Part shown: one piece after another, positions 9,216 to 16,746 of the stretch
Layout of the letters: the number at the start of each line of letters is the position of its first letter
Position numbering within the stretch: position 1 is the first letter of the stretch
Origin: an uncultured Alphaproteobacteria bacterium
GTDB taxonomy: Bacteria > Pseudomonadota > Alphaproteobacteria > Rhodospirillales > Rhodospirillaceae
NCBI GenBank assembly: GCA_900079695.1
Contig: LT599022.1
Span: 958,287 to 1,022,286, forward strand
Length of the DNA stretch: 64,000 nucleotides
Direction: 5' to 3'
Translations under genes and position numbers: made by a program
Notes under the pieces: model-generated
What the model was told of the DNA's origin: nothing
Database searches by the model: none
The model's input: only the letters and a program-made list of their open reading frames with translations

Positions 9216-10679
9216 ATGCGACTTCATCCCGACAATCTCGCCCGACTTCCGGCGGCGGTGGCGCGGCCCGGCTACGACCGCGGCGCGCTCGTCACCGGCA
9301 TCGTCCACCTCGGTCTCGGCGCGTTCCATCGCGCCCATCAGGCGGTCTACACCGAAGACGTGCTCGCGCGCAAATTCGGCCCCTGGGGCATCCTCGGCGT
9401 CTCCCTCAGGAACCCCGACACCCGCGACGCGCTGGGGCCGCAGGGCGGCCTCTATACCGTCGCCTCCCGCGACGGCTCGGGCGACGCGCTACGGGTGATC
9501 GGCGCGGTACAGGGCTGCCTGGTGGCGCGCGAGAGCCCGGCGCTGCTGCTCGACGTGATGTGCGCGCCCGAGGTTCGGATCGTCAGCCTGACGATCACCG
9601 AGAAGGGCTATTGCCACGATCCGGCGACCGGCGAACTCAACCTCGCGCATCCGGACATCGTCCACGATCTCGCCCACCCCGACCTGCCGCTGTCCGCGCC
9701 CGGCTTCATCGTCGAGGCGCTGGCGCGCCGCCGCGCCGCCGGAACCCCGCCGTTCACGGTGCTGTCGTGCGACAACCTGCCGCACAACGGCGCGCTCACC
9801 GCCGGGCTGGTCGCGGCGCTGGCGAAGGCGCGCGATCCCGATCTCGGCAAATGGGTGGCGGCGGAAGTCGCCTTCCCCTCGACGATGGTCGACCGCATCG
9901 TTCCCGCCACCACCGACGACGACCGCGCCCTGGTGCGCGCCGGGCTCGGCATGGAGGACGCCTGGCCGGTGATGGCCGAGCCGTTCAAACAGTGGGTGAT
10001 CGAGGATCGCTTCACCATGGGCCGCCCGGCGTGGGAGACCGCGGGCGCGGAGTTCGTCTCCGACGTCGCCCCCTACGAGCTGATGAAGCTCCGGCTTCTC
10101 AACGGCAGCCATTCGAGCCTCGCCTACCTCGGCTACCTCGGCGGCTTCGCCACCATCGCCGAAACCGTCGCCCAGCCCGACTACGCCCGCCACACCCGCG
10201 CGCTGATGGCGGCGGTGGCGCCCACCGTGCCGGTGCGGCCGGGCTACGACCTCGCGGGCTATCAGGCGCAACTGATGGAGCGCTTCGCCAACCCGGCGCT
10301 CAAGCACCGCACCTGGCAGATCGCCATGGACGGCTCGCAGAAGCTGCCGCAACGCCTGCTGGGCTCGGCCCGCGACCTGTTGAAGGCGGGCAAGCCGGTG
10401 GACCGCATCGCCCTCGGCGTCGCCGGATGGATGCGCTACGTCACCGGCGTCGACGAACGGGGCGAAGCGATCGAGGTCAGCGATCCGCTGGCGAAGCGTC
10501 TCGCCGCGATCTTCGCCGAAATCGGCCCCGACCCGGAGAAACTCGCCGCCGCCTACCTCGCGGTCGAGGAGGTGTTCGGCGATCTCGCCCACGTCCCCGG
10601 ATTCGCCGCGCCGGTGACCGATGCGCTCGCCCGGCTCTATGCCAAGGGCGCCCGCGCCACCCTCGCCGACATGCCCTGA
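9216..10679 (+). CDS. uxuB: mannitol dehydrogenase-family oxidoreductase, probable fructuronate reductase
   Basis: 487 residues, polyol-specific long-chain dehydrogenase/reductase family. UxuB reduces D-fructuronate to D-mannonate with NADH. The N-terminal Rossmann part has VHLGLGAFHRAHQAVY (about 30-45), and the C-terminal domain carries the catalytic K-x4-N-x2-H pattern in MKLRLLNGSHSSLAYLGYL. Related enzymes act on tagaturonate, mannitol or D-mannonate, so substrate is inferred from the adjacent uxaC and the mannonate dehydratase at 15418. A GTG at 9210 could also start the protein, but ATG at 9216 is preferred. It is followed by a classic terminator, so it ends the uxaC-TRAP operon. Confidence 0.85.
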   Translation: MRLHPDNLARLPAAVARPGYDRGALVTGIVHLGLGAFHRAHQAVYTEDVLARKFGPWGILGVSLRNPDTRDALGPQGGLYTVASRDGSGDALRVIGAVQGCLVARESPALLLDVMCAPEVRIVSLTITEKGYCHDPATGELNLAHPDIVHDLAHPDLPLSAPGFIVEALARRRAAGTPPFTVLSCDNLPHNGALTAGLVAALAKARDPDLGKWVAAEVAFPSTMVDRIVPATTDDDRALVRAGLGMEDAWPVMAEPFKQWVIEDRFTMGRPAWETAGAEFVSDVAPYELMKLRLLNGSHSSLAYLGYLGGFATIAETVAQPDYARHTRALMAAVAPTVPVRPGYDLAGYQAQLMERFANPALKHRTWQIAMDGSQKLPQRLLGSARDLLKAGKPVDRIALGVAGWMRYVTGVDERGEAIEVSDPLAKRLAAIFAEIGPDPEKLAAAYLAVEEVFGDLAHVPGFAAPVTDALARLYAKGARATLADMP

Positions 10680-10702
10680 GGGCCGGAGACGGCCCCGAAA
10701 TC

Positions 10703-10735
10703 TCCCGCCGGAGGCGATCTCCGGCGGGATTTTTT
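10703..10735 (+). terminator. rho-independent terminator after uxuB
   Basis: 11-base-pair GC-rich stem (10703-10713 with 10719-10729, loop GCGAT) followed directly by ATTTTTT. It closes the first uronate operon before the separately promoted RspB-like gene. Confidence 0.9.
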
Positions 10736-10761
10736 ATCCGCGGGCGGTTGTCGGCGGCAAA

Positions 10762-10781
10762 CTTGTATACTAGTGTACGAG
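10762..10781. promoter_or_regulatory. putative GntR-type operator upstream of the rspB-like gene
   Basis: Near-perfect palindrome CTTGTATACTAGTGTACGAG centred on CTAG, 20 bases before the ATG at 10802. TTGTATAC-type arms are typical of FCD-GntR regulators. The second GntR gene (14711), encoded in the operon that starts here, is the likeliest binder. The regulator at 4126 seems to use a different TGGTA-type site. Confidence 0.6.
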
Positions 10782-10801
10782 AACGAATCGGAGGGAACGT
10801 C

Positions 10802-11818
10802 ATGACCGCTGTCGTCGTCGAAAAACCCCACCAGCTGCGCATCCGCGAAGCCCGCGCCGAGGAGCCGGGCGAGGGCGAGGTTCTGGTGCGGGTGCGCCGC
10901 GCCGGAATCTGCGGTTCGGATCTTCACATCTTTCACGGCACCAATCCGTTCGCCAAATATCCGCGCGTGATCGGCCACGAGTTCGCGGGCGAGATCGCCG
11001 CGGTCGGACCGGGCGTCTCGGGATTCTCGCTCGGCGACCGGGTGGTGGTGGACCCGGTGGTGGCGTGCGGCCACTGCTACCCCTGCCGCGTCGGCCGACC
11101 CAACGTCTGCGCCAACCTCGAGGTGATGGGCGTGCATCGCGACGGCGGCTTCCGCGACCGTCTTGCGGTTCCCGCAGCCAACGCCGTGCCGGTGGGCGAC
11201 CTGCCGTTCGAGATCGCGGCGATGGCCGAGCCGTTCTCGATCGCCGCCAACGTCCTCGACCGCACCGGCGGCGCGCACGCGAGCGATACCGTGCTGATCT
11301 ACGGCGCGGGGATGATCGGTCTCACGGTTCTGATGGCCGCACGGCTCGAAGGCGCGCGCTGCATCGTCACCGACATCGACGACGCCCGCCTCGCCCGCGC
11401 CGCCGAACTCGGCGCGGCACGGGTGATCAACGCGAAGCGCGAGAGCGTGCCGGAGGCGATGAAGACGGAGAACGACGGCCTCGGCCCGTCGCTGGTGATC
11501 GAGGCGGCGGGCGCGCCCGGCCTCGTCGACGAAGCGACCCGGGTGGCGAGCCCGGCGGGGCGCATCGGCCTGCTCGGCTTCACCCCCGAGCCGACGCCGA
11601 TCGTGCAGCAGGAAATCGTCAAGAAGGAGCTCACCATCGCGGGCTCGCGCCTCAACCGCCACCTGCTGCCGCGGGTGGTGGTGTGGTTCAAGACCCGCCG
11701 CATCGACCCGCGCGGACTGGTCTCCCAGGTATTCCCCGCCCGCGACGCCGCGGCCGCGTTCGAGCTGATCGAGCGCGACCCCGGCAGCACCATGAAGGTT
11801 CAGTTGAGTTTCGACTAA
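10802..11818 (+). CDS. zinc-dependent alcohol dehydrogenase, RspB-like (L-gulonate/hexonate dehydrogenase candidate)
   Basis: 338 residues, medium-chain zinc dehydrogenase closely resembling E. coli RspB. The catalytic zinc site is visible in GICGSD and GHEFAGE, the structural zinc site in CGHCYPCRVGRPNVC, and the NAD-binding loop in YGAGMIGLTVLMAA; FAKYPRVIGHEF is almost word for word RspB. Characterised RspB-type enzymes oxidise L-gulonate to fructuronate, which a UxuB-type enzyme then reduces to D-mannonate; both partners and a mannonate dehydratase are present here. It is the first gene of the second operon, just after the palindrome at 10762-10781. Another hexonate is also possible. Confidence 0.85.
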   Translation: MTAVVVEKPHQLRIREARAEEPGEGEVLVRVRRAGICGSDLHIFHGTNPFAKYPRVIGHEFAGEIAAVGPGVSGFSLGDRVVVDPVVACGHCYPCRVGRPNVCANLEVMGVHRDGGFRDRLAVPAANAVPVGDLPFEIAAMAEPFSIAANVLDRTGGAHASDTVLIYGAGMIGLTVLMAARLEGARCIVTDIDDARLARAAELGAARVINAKRESVPEAMKTENDGLGPSLVIEAAGAPGLVDEATRVASPAGRIGLLGFTPEPTPIVQQEIVKKELTIAGSRLNRHLLPRVVVWFKTRRIDPRGLVSQVFPARDAAAAFELIERDPGSTMKVQLSFD

Positions 11819-11870
11819 ACGACCGGGACAACCGGCAGAAACCCAAGAAACACACGGAGGACTTCATCTC

Positions 11871-12869
11871 ATGGACACGAAACTGACCCGCCGGAGCTTC
11901 GCCATCGGCACCGCGATCGGGGCCGCCGGGCTTGCCCTCGGCGCCCCCTCGATCGTGCGCGCCGCCGCCAAGACCACGCTGAAGCTCGGCCACCTCGCCA
12001 ACGAACAGGACCCGTGGCACAAGGCCTGCCTCAAGTTCGCCGAGGAGACCGCGCGGCTCACCAACGGCGAGGTCGAGATCAAGGTCTTCCCGAACGAGCA
12101 GCTCGGCAAGGAAACCGACCTGATCAAAGGCATCCAGCTCGGCACCGTGGATTTCACCATCACCGGCGAATCCCTGCAGAACTGGGCGCCCTCGGCGGCG
12201 CTGCTGGCGGTGCCCTACGCGATCCGCGATCTCGACCACATGGACAAGGTGGTGAACGGCAAGGTCGGCGCGAAGATCGCCGAGAACATCGAGGCGAAGA
12301 CCCAGCTCCGGCCGCTCACGTTCTTCCCGCGCGGGCCGCGCAACCTCACCTCCAACCGCCCGATCAAGACCCCCGACGAACTCGACGGCCTGAAGATCCG
12401 CGTGCCGAACGTGCCGCTGTTCGTGTCGTTCTGGCAGGCGCTCGGCGCCAAGCCGACGCCGATGGCGTTCTCGGAGGTGTTCACCTCGTTGCAGAACGGC
12501 ACCATCGAGGCGCAGGAGAACCCGCTCGCGCTGATCAAGTCGGCGAGCTTCAACGAAGTCCAGAAGTACGTGAACCTCACCGAACACGTGGTGAGCTGGA
12601 TCTACCTCGCGGGCTCGGCGAAGAAACTCGACAAGCTGCCGAAGGCCCACAAGGACGCGATCATGGCCGCCGCCAAGACCGCCGGTTCCTACGAGCGCGA
12701 GCTCTTCCTCGCCGACGAGAAGAACCTCGCCGACGAGCTCAAGGGCAAGGGCATGACCTTCGTCGCCGCCGACAAGGCGGCGTTCGCGAAGAAGGGCCAC
12801 GACGCCGTGGTCGCCGCCCTCAAACCCGAGGTGAAGCCGCTGTTCGAGGAGATCCTCGCGATCGCCTGA
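11871..12869 (+). CDS. TRAP transporter substrate-binding protein (DctP family), second copy, Tat-type signal
   Basis: 332 residues. Unlike the first copy it starts with a twin-arginine-like leader (TRRSF at residues 6-10, hydrophobic stretch about 11-30, cleavage near VRAAA), which suggests folded export. The mature part has DctP hallmarks: NEQLGKETDLIKGIQLGTVDF, LDGLKIRVPNVPLFVSFWQALGAKPTPMAFSEVFTSLQNGTIEAQEN. The ID-GAEN motif of the first copy is IEAQEN here, so the ligand may differ. A GGAGG-type site precedes the ATG. It lies 52 bases after the RspB-like gene, in the same operon. Confidence 0.92.
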   Translation: MDTKLTRRSFAIGTAIGAAGLALGAPSIVRAAAKTTLKLGHLANEQDPWHKACLKFAEETARLTNGEVEIKVFPNEQLGKETDLIKGIQLGTVDFTITGESLQNWAPSAALLAVPYAIRDLDHMDKVVNGKVGAKIAENIEAKTQLRPLTFFPRGPRNLTSNRPIKTPDELDGLKIRVPNVPLFVSFWQALGAKPTPMAFSEVFTSLQNGTIEAQENPLALIKSASFNEVQKYVNLTEHVVSWIYLAGSAKKLDKLPKAHKDAIMAAAKTAGSYERELFLADEKNLADELKGKGMTFVAADKAAFAKKGHDAVVAALKPEVKPLFEEILAIA

Positions 12870-12879
12870 CGCCGCACCC

Positions 12880-12908
12880 GCGGCCCCGGCGATACGCGCC
12901 GGGGCCGC
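12880..12908 (+). terminator. intercistronic hairpin after the second TRAP receptor gene
   Basis: Perfect 11-base-pair stem (12880-12890 with 12898-12908) with a seven-base loop and no T-run, placed between receptor and small permease exactly as in the first TRAP operon. Confidence 0.65.
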
Positions 12909-12939
12909 CCGCTCTCCTTTCGGAACTCGGGAATTCGGC

Positions 12940-13437
12940 ATGACCAAGGTCCTTTGCGGATTCGTCGGCGCGGTGCGGCGGATTTGCGAGATTTGCACCA
13001 TCGCGGCGTTTTCCGTCCTGATCGTCGTCACCCTCTTGCAGGTGCTCGGCCGCCTGCCCGGCGTGCCCGCGCCGGTGTTCACCGAGGAGGTGGCGCGCTT
13101 CGCCCTCGTCTACCTCGTCGCCTTCGGCTGCGGCATCGCCGCGCTCCGAAGCGAGCTCGTCAACGTCGATCTGTTCGTCAACCTCCTGCCCGAGGGTGGG
13201 CGGCGGGTGGCGCATGCGCTCTCGCTGCTGCTGGTGATCGCGTTCTCTGCGGCGATCCTGCGCGGCAGCTGGGACTACATGATGAACGGCATCGGCGAGC
13301 GCGCCCGCTCGTTCGAAATGCCGATGGTGTGGGTCTACGCCGCGGTGCTGATCATCCCGATCGCGCTGATCTTCTTCTCCGCCGCGCGGCTGTTCGGCTG
13401 CCGCGCCCCCGAACACCGCGCAGAGGAGATCGAATGA
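12940..13437 (+). CDS. TRAP transporter small permease (DctQ family), second copy
   Basis: 165 residues, four predicted membrane helices (about 17-37, 45-65, 88-108 and 128-150). VTLLQVLGRLPGVPAPVFTEEVARFALVYLVAFG has the DctQ pattern of a polar E-E pair between the first two helices. The stop overlaps the start of dctM by four bases (ATGA), so the two permeases are translationally coupled. Confidence 0.9.
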   Translation: MTKVLCGFVGAVRRICEICTIAAFSVLIVVTLLQVLGRLPGVPAPVFTEEVARFALVYLVAFGCGIAALRSELVNVDLFVNLLPEGGRRVAHALSLLLVIAFSAAILRGSWDYMMNGIGERARSFEMPMVWVYAAVLIIPIALIFFSAARLFGCRAPEHRAEEIE

Positions 13438-14714
13438 TGCTGATCGCCGCGCTGTTCGGCTCGTTCGCCTTCGCCCTGATCCTCGGCATGCCGATCTCGA
13501 TCGCCCTCGGCGCGAGCTCGGCGATCTACATGGTGCTCGCCGACATCGACCTCGCGGTGGTGCCGCAGTTCATGTATTCGGGGATGGACAGTTTCGTGCT
13601 GCTCTGCATCCCGGGCTTCGTGCTCGCCGGAAACCTCATGAACGGCGGCGGCATCACCGACCAGATCGTCCGCTTCGGCAAGGCGCTGGTGGGCCACGTG
13701 CCGGGCGGCCTCGGGCTCGCCAACGTCACCGGCTCGATGATCTTCGCGGGCATTTCCGGCACCGCGGTGGCGGAAACCGCCTCGATCGGCTCGGTGATGA
13801 TTCCGGCGATGCGGAAATCGGGCTACGACGGCCCGTTCTCCGCCGCGCTCACCGCCGCCGCCTCGACCGTCGGACCGATCATCCCGCCGTCGGTGCCGAT
13901 GATCATCGCCGGCACCCTCACCGGCCTTTCGGTCGGCAAGATGTTCCTCGCCGGCGCGGTGCCGGGCCTGCTGCTCGGCGCCGGCATGCTGCTGACCGTC
14001 TACGTCCTCGCGCGGCGGCGCAACTACCCGCGCGGTGAATGGATGGGGTTCGGAGAACTCGCGCGGTCGTCGCGCGGCGCGATCTGGGCGCTGCTGATGA
14101 CGGTGATCATCCTGTTCGGCATCGTCGGCGGCTACTTCACCCCCACCGAGGCCTCGATCGTCGCGGCGTTCTACGCCTTCGTCATCGGCCTGTTCGTCTA
14201 CAAGGGCTTCAAACTGCGGCATCTGCCGGGGCTCCTGCTCGAAAGCGCGGTGGGCTCGGGCGGGCTGATCCTGCTGGTGGGACTCGCCAACGTCTTCGGC
14301 TGGATTCTCACCAGCGAGCAGATTCCGCAAACGATCGCCGACGCGATGCTCTCGCTCACCGAGAACAAGTTCCTGATCATCCTGATGATCAACATCCTGC
14401 TGCTGATCGTCGGCACCTTCATGGAAACGATCGCGGCGCTGATCATCCTGTTCCCGCCGCTGCTCGCGGTGGCGACCTCGGTCGGGATCGACCCGGTCCA
14501 CTTCGCGATCTTCTCGATCCTCAATCTGATGATCGGGCTGACCACGCCGCCGGTCGGGGTGTGCCTGTTCGTGGCCGCCAACATCGCGCGGCTGCCGCTC
14601 TCCGACGTGATCAAGGGCATCTGGCCGTTCCTGCTGTGCAACGGCATCGTGCTGCTGCTGGTCTCCTACGTTCCGGCGATCTCGCTGTGGCTGCCGGGAT
14701 TGTTCTACAAATGA
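13434..14714 (+). CDS. TRAP transporter large permease (DctM family), second copy
   Basis: 426 residues, polytopic. The DctM signature segments are present: MPISIALGASSAIYM, LANVTGSMIFAGISGTAVAETASIGSVMIPAM, IIPPSVPMIIAGTLTG and LNLMIGLTTPPVGVCLFVAANIA. The start was chosen at the ATG overlapping the dctQ stop (ATGATG; the second ATG at 13437 is an alternative). Its own stop overlaps the ATG of the GntR gene. It is clearly divergent in sequence from the copy at 7926, so the two systems are not a recent duplication. Confidence 0.95.
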   Translation: MMLIAALFGSFAFALILGMPISIALGASSAIYMVLADIDLAVVPQFMYSGMDSFVLLCIPGFVLAGNLMNGGGITDQIVRFGKALVGHVPGGLGLANVTGSMIFAGISGTAVAETASIGSVMIPAMRKSGYDGPFSAALTAAASTVGPIIPPSVPMIIAGTLTGLSVGKMFLAGAVPGLLLGAGMLLTVYVLARRRNYPRGEWMGFGELARSSRGAIWALLMTVIILFGIVGGYFTPTEASIVAAFYAFVIGLFVYKGFKLRHLPGLLLESAVGSGGLILLVGLANVFGWILTSEQIPQTIADAMLSLTENKFLIILMINILLLIVGTFMETIAALIILFPPLLAVATSVGIDPVHFAIFSILNLMIGLTTPPVGVCLFVAANIARLPLSDVIKGIWPFLLCNGIVLLLVSYVPAISLWLPGLFYK

Positions 14715-15415
14715 CCGCCGCGCCCCTCATCCCCGTCGACGTGGCGGGCATCCATGCCGCGATCCGCGACGACATCGTGCTGCTCCGGATGCGCCCGGGG
14801 CAGCGCCTCTCCGAGAATCAGCTCGCGCAGCGCTTCGGCACCAGCCGCACCCCGGTCCGCGCGGCCCTGGTGCGGCTGGTCGACGAGGGCCTGATCGACG
14901 TGCAGCCGCAGCGCGGCACGTTCGTCTCGCGCATCTCGCTGGCGGCGGTGCGGCGCGCCCGCTTCGTCCGCCGCGCGCTCGAAATCGCGATCGTGCGCGT
15001 CGCCGCCGAGGCCGGGCTGCCGCCCGCCGCGCGGCGGATCGTCGAAACCGCGATCGCGGCGCAGGAGGAGGCGGCGGAGCAACCGCCCACCCAGGCGTCG
15101 GCGGAGGCGTTCACCGCCGCCGACGACACCTTCCACGAGGCGCTCGCCTCGGGCATCGGCCTCGCCGACGTGTGGGCGGTGGTCGAGCGGGAGAAATCGC
15201 AGTTCGACCGCATCCGCTTCCTCAGCCTGCCGGAAGCCACGCCGATGGCGGCGCTGATCGCCCAGCACAAGGCGATCCTCGCCGGAATCGTCGCGGGCGA
15301 CGCGGGCGCGGCGGAAACGGCGATGCGCATGCACATGGATGAGGTGCTGAAGGTCGCGAGCGGCATCAAGGCCGCCCATCCCGACCTCTTCGCACCGGAC
15401 AGCAAGGGAGAGTGA
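14711..15415 (+). CDS. GntR-family (FCD) transcriptional regulator in the second uronate operon
   Basis: 234 residues. The N-terminal winged helix includes IRDDIVLLRMRPGQRLSENQLAQRFGTSRTPVRAALVRLVDEGL and the wing QRGTFVSRI. The FCD domain spans about 85-220 with HEALA, FDRIRF and HKAILAGIVAGDA. ATGA overlap with dctM and a two-base gap to the mannonate dehydratase show it is co-transcribed with the genes it likely regulates, an autoregulatory layout. The palindrome at 10762-10781 is its probable operator; the ligand is unknown but a uronate, mannonate or gulonate is reasonable. Confidence 0.9.
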   Translation: MTAAPLIPVDVAGIHAAIRDDIVLLRMRPGQRLSENQLAQRFGTSRTPVRAALVRLVDEGLIDVQPQRGTFVSRISLAAVRRARFVRRALEIAIVRVAAEAGLPPAARRIVETAIAAQEEAAEQPPTQASAEAFTAADDTFHEALASGIGLADVWAVVEREKSQFDRIRFLSLPEATPMAALIAQHKAILAGIVAGDAGAAETAMRMHMDEVLKVASGIKAAHPDLFAPDSKGE

Positions 15416-15417
15416 AG

Positions 15418-16614
15418 ATGGAGCAGACCTGGCGCTGGTTCGGCCCCGACGACTACGTGAAACTCGCGCACATCCGCCAGGCGGGAGCCACCGGCGTGGT
15501 CACGGCGCTGCACCACATTCCCTACGGGGTGGTGTGGTCGGTGGAGGAAATCGAGAAACGCAAGGCGGAGATCGCCGCCGACGCCAGTCTCGGCCTCGCC
15601 TGGACCGTGGTGGAAAGCCTGCCGGTGTCGGAGGCGATCAAGCTCGGCGACGGCGACCTCGAACCGCTCTACGAGAACTACCGCCAGTCGATCCGCAATC
15701 TCGCCGCCTGCGGCATCAAGACGATCTGCTACAACTTCATGCCGGTGCTCGACTGGACCCGCACCGACCTCACCGCCGAGATCCCCGGCGGCGGGCGGAC
15801 GCTGCGCTTCAACGCCGACCAGTACGCCGCGTTCGACGTCTACATGCTCGAACGCGAGGGCGCAGAGGCCGAACACGACCCGGAGGTGCTGGCGCGCGCC
15901 AAGGCGTGGTTCGACGCCGCCACCCAGGCCGACAAAGACCGCCTGCTCGCCAACATCATGTCGGGCCTGCCCGGCGCGTTCGACCGCTACGACGTGCCCG
16001 GCCTGCGCGCCATTCTCGCCCGCTACCACGGCATCACGCCCGAACGGCTGCGCGAAAACTACGTGAAGTTCCTCAAGGCGGTGGTGCCGACCGCGGAAGA
16101 CTGCGGCGTCCGCCTCGCGGTGCATCCGGACGACCCGCCACGGCCGCTGTTCGGCCTGCCGCGGATCGTCTCGACGATCGAGGACATCGCCTTCATCCTC
16201 GACGCCGTACCGTCGGATTCGAACGGCCTGACGCTGTGCGCGGGCTCCCTCGGCGCGGGCAAGTGCAACGACGTGGTGGCGATCGCCGAACGCTTCGCCG
16301 GGCGCATCCACTTCGTCCATCTGCGCAACGTCAAGAAGGACGCGGACGGCTCGTTCATGGAGGCCGAGCACCTCGGCGGCGACACCGACATGGTCAAGCT
16401 CGTCACCGTGCTGCTGGAAGAACAGAAGCGCCGCAAGGACGCGGGCCGGGAGACGTGGCGCATTCCGTTCCGCCCCGATCACGGCTTCGAGCTGCTCGTC
16501 GACGTCGGCGCGCCCGCCCATCCCGGCTACTCCACCATCGGCCGCCTCAAGGGCCTCGCCGAGATCCGCGGCGTGATGACCGCGGTGGCCGAGATCCGCG
16601 ATCTGCCGGTCTGA
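15418..16614 (+). CDS. uxuA: mannonate dehydratase
   Basis: 398 residues, the normal UxuA length, xylose-isomerase-like TIM barrel. It dehydrates D-mannonate to 2-keto-3-deoxy-D-gluconate using a divalent metal. Family segments include TWRWFGPDDYVKL, GVVTALHHIPYGVVW, YNFMPVLDWTRTDL, LRLAVHPDDPPRPLFGLPRI, HFVHLRNV and FRPDHGFELL. The ATG at 15418 has AGGGAG upstream; GTG at 15412 is an in-frame alternative. It completes the glucuronate route (uxaC, uxuB, uxuA) and ends the operon before a long hairpin. Confidence 0.96.
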   Translation: MEQTWRWFGPDDYVKLAHIRQAGATGVVTALHHIPYGVVWSVEEIEKRKAEIAADASLGLAWTVVESLPVSEAIKLGDGDLEPLYENYRQSIRNLAACGIKTICYNFMPVLDWTRTDLTAEIPGGGRTLRFNADQYAAFDVYMLEREGAEAEHDPEVLARAKAWFDAATQADKDRLLANIMSGLPGAFDRYDVPGLRAILARYHGITPERLRENYVKFLKAVVPTAEDCGVRLAVHPDDPPRPLFGLPRIVSTIEDIAFILDAVPSDSNGLTLCAGSLGAGKCNDVVAIAERFAGRIHFVHLRNVKKDADGSFMEAEHLGGDTDMVKLVTVLLEEQKRRKDAGRETWRIPFRPDHGFELLVDVGAPAHPGYSTIGRLKGLAEIRGVMTAVAEIRDLPV

Positions 16615-16617
16615 CCG

Positions 16618-16655
16618 GGCGGCGGGGCTCCCGTCGGCACGGGAGCCCCGCCGCC
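16618..16655 (+). terminator. long GC hairpin after uxuA
   Basis: Perfect 17-base-pair inverted repeat (16618-16634 with 16639-16655, loop CGGC) starting three bases after the uxuA stop. There is no T-run, so it may act with Rho or as an mRNA 3'-end stabiliser. Confidence 0.7.
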
Positions 16656-16682
16656 GATCCGGCGAAAAATGCCGCAAGTCTC

Positions 16683-16712
16683 TTGCCCCGGGGCACGGTT
16701 GGGCCGCATAGT
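16683..16712 (+). promoter_or_regulatory. possible sigma-70 promoter for pepD
   Basis: TTGCCC (16683-16688) and CATAGT (16707-16712) are 18 bases apart, 35 bases before the GTG start of pepD. A weak match, supported by position only. Confidence 0.35.
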
Positions 16713-16746
16713 TGAGAGGCATTCTTATCCCCGGAGGCCCCTTCCC

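Noticed and set aside
9134-11818. An 894-residue plus-strand frame joining uxuB's other frame with the RspB-like gene
   Set aside because: Only the last 338 residues are real protein; the first part is an out-of-frame read of uxuB and crosses its terminator.
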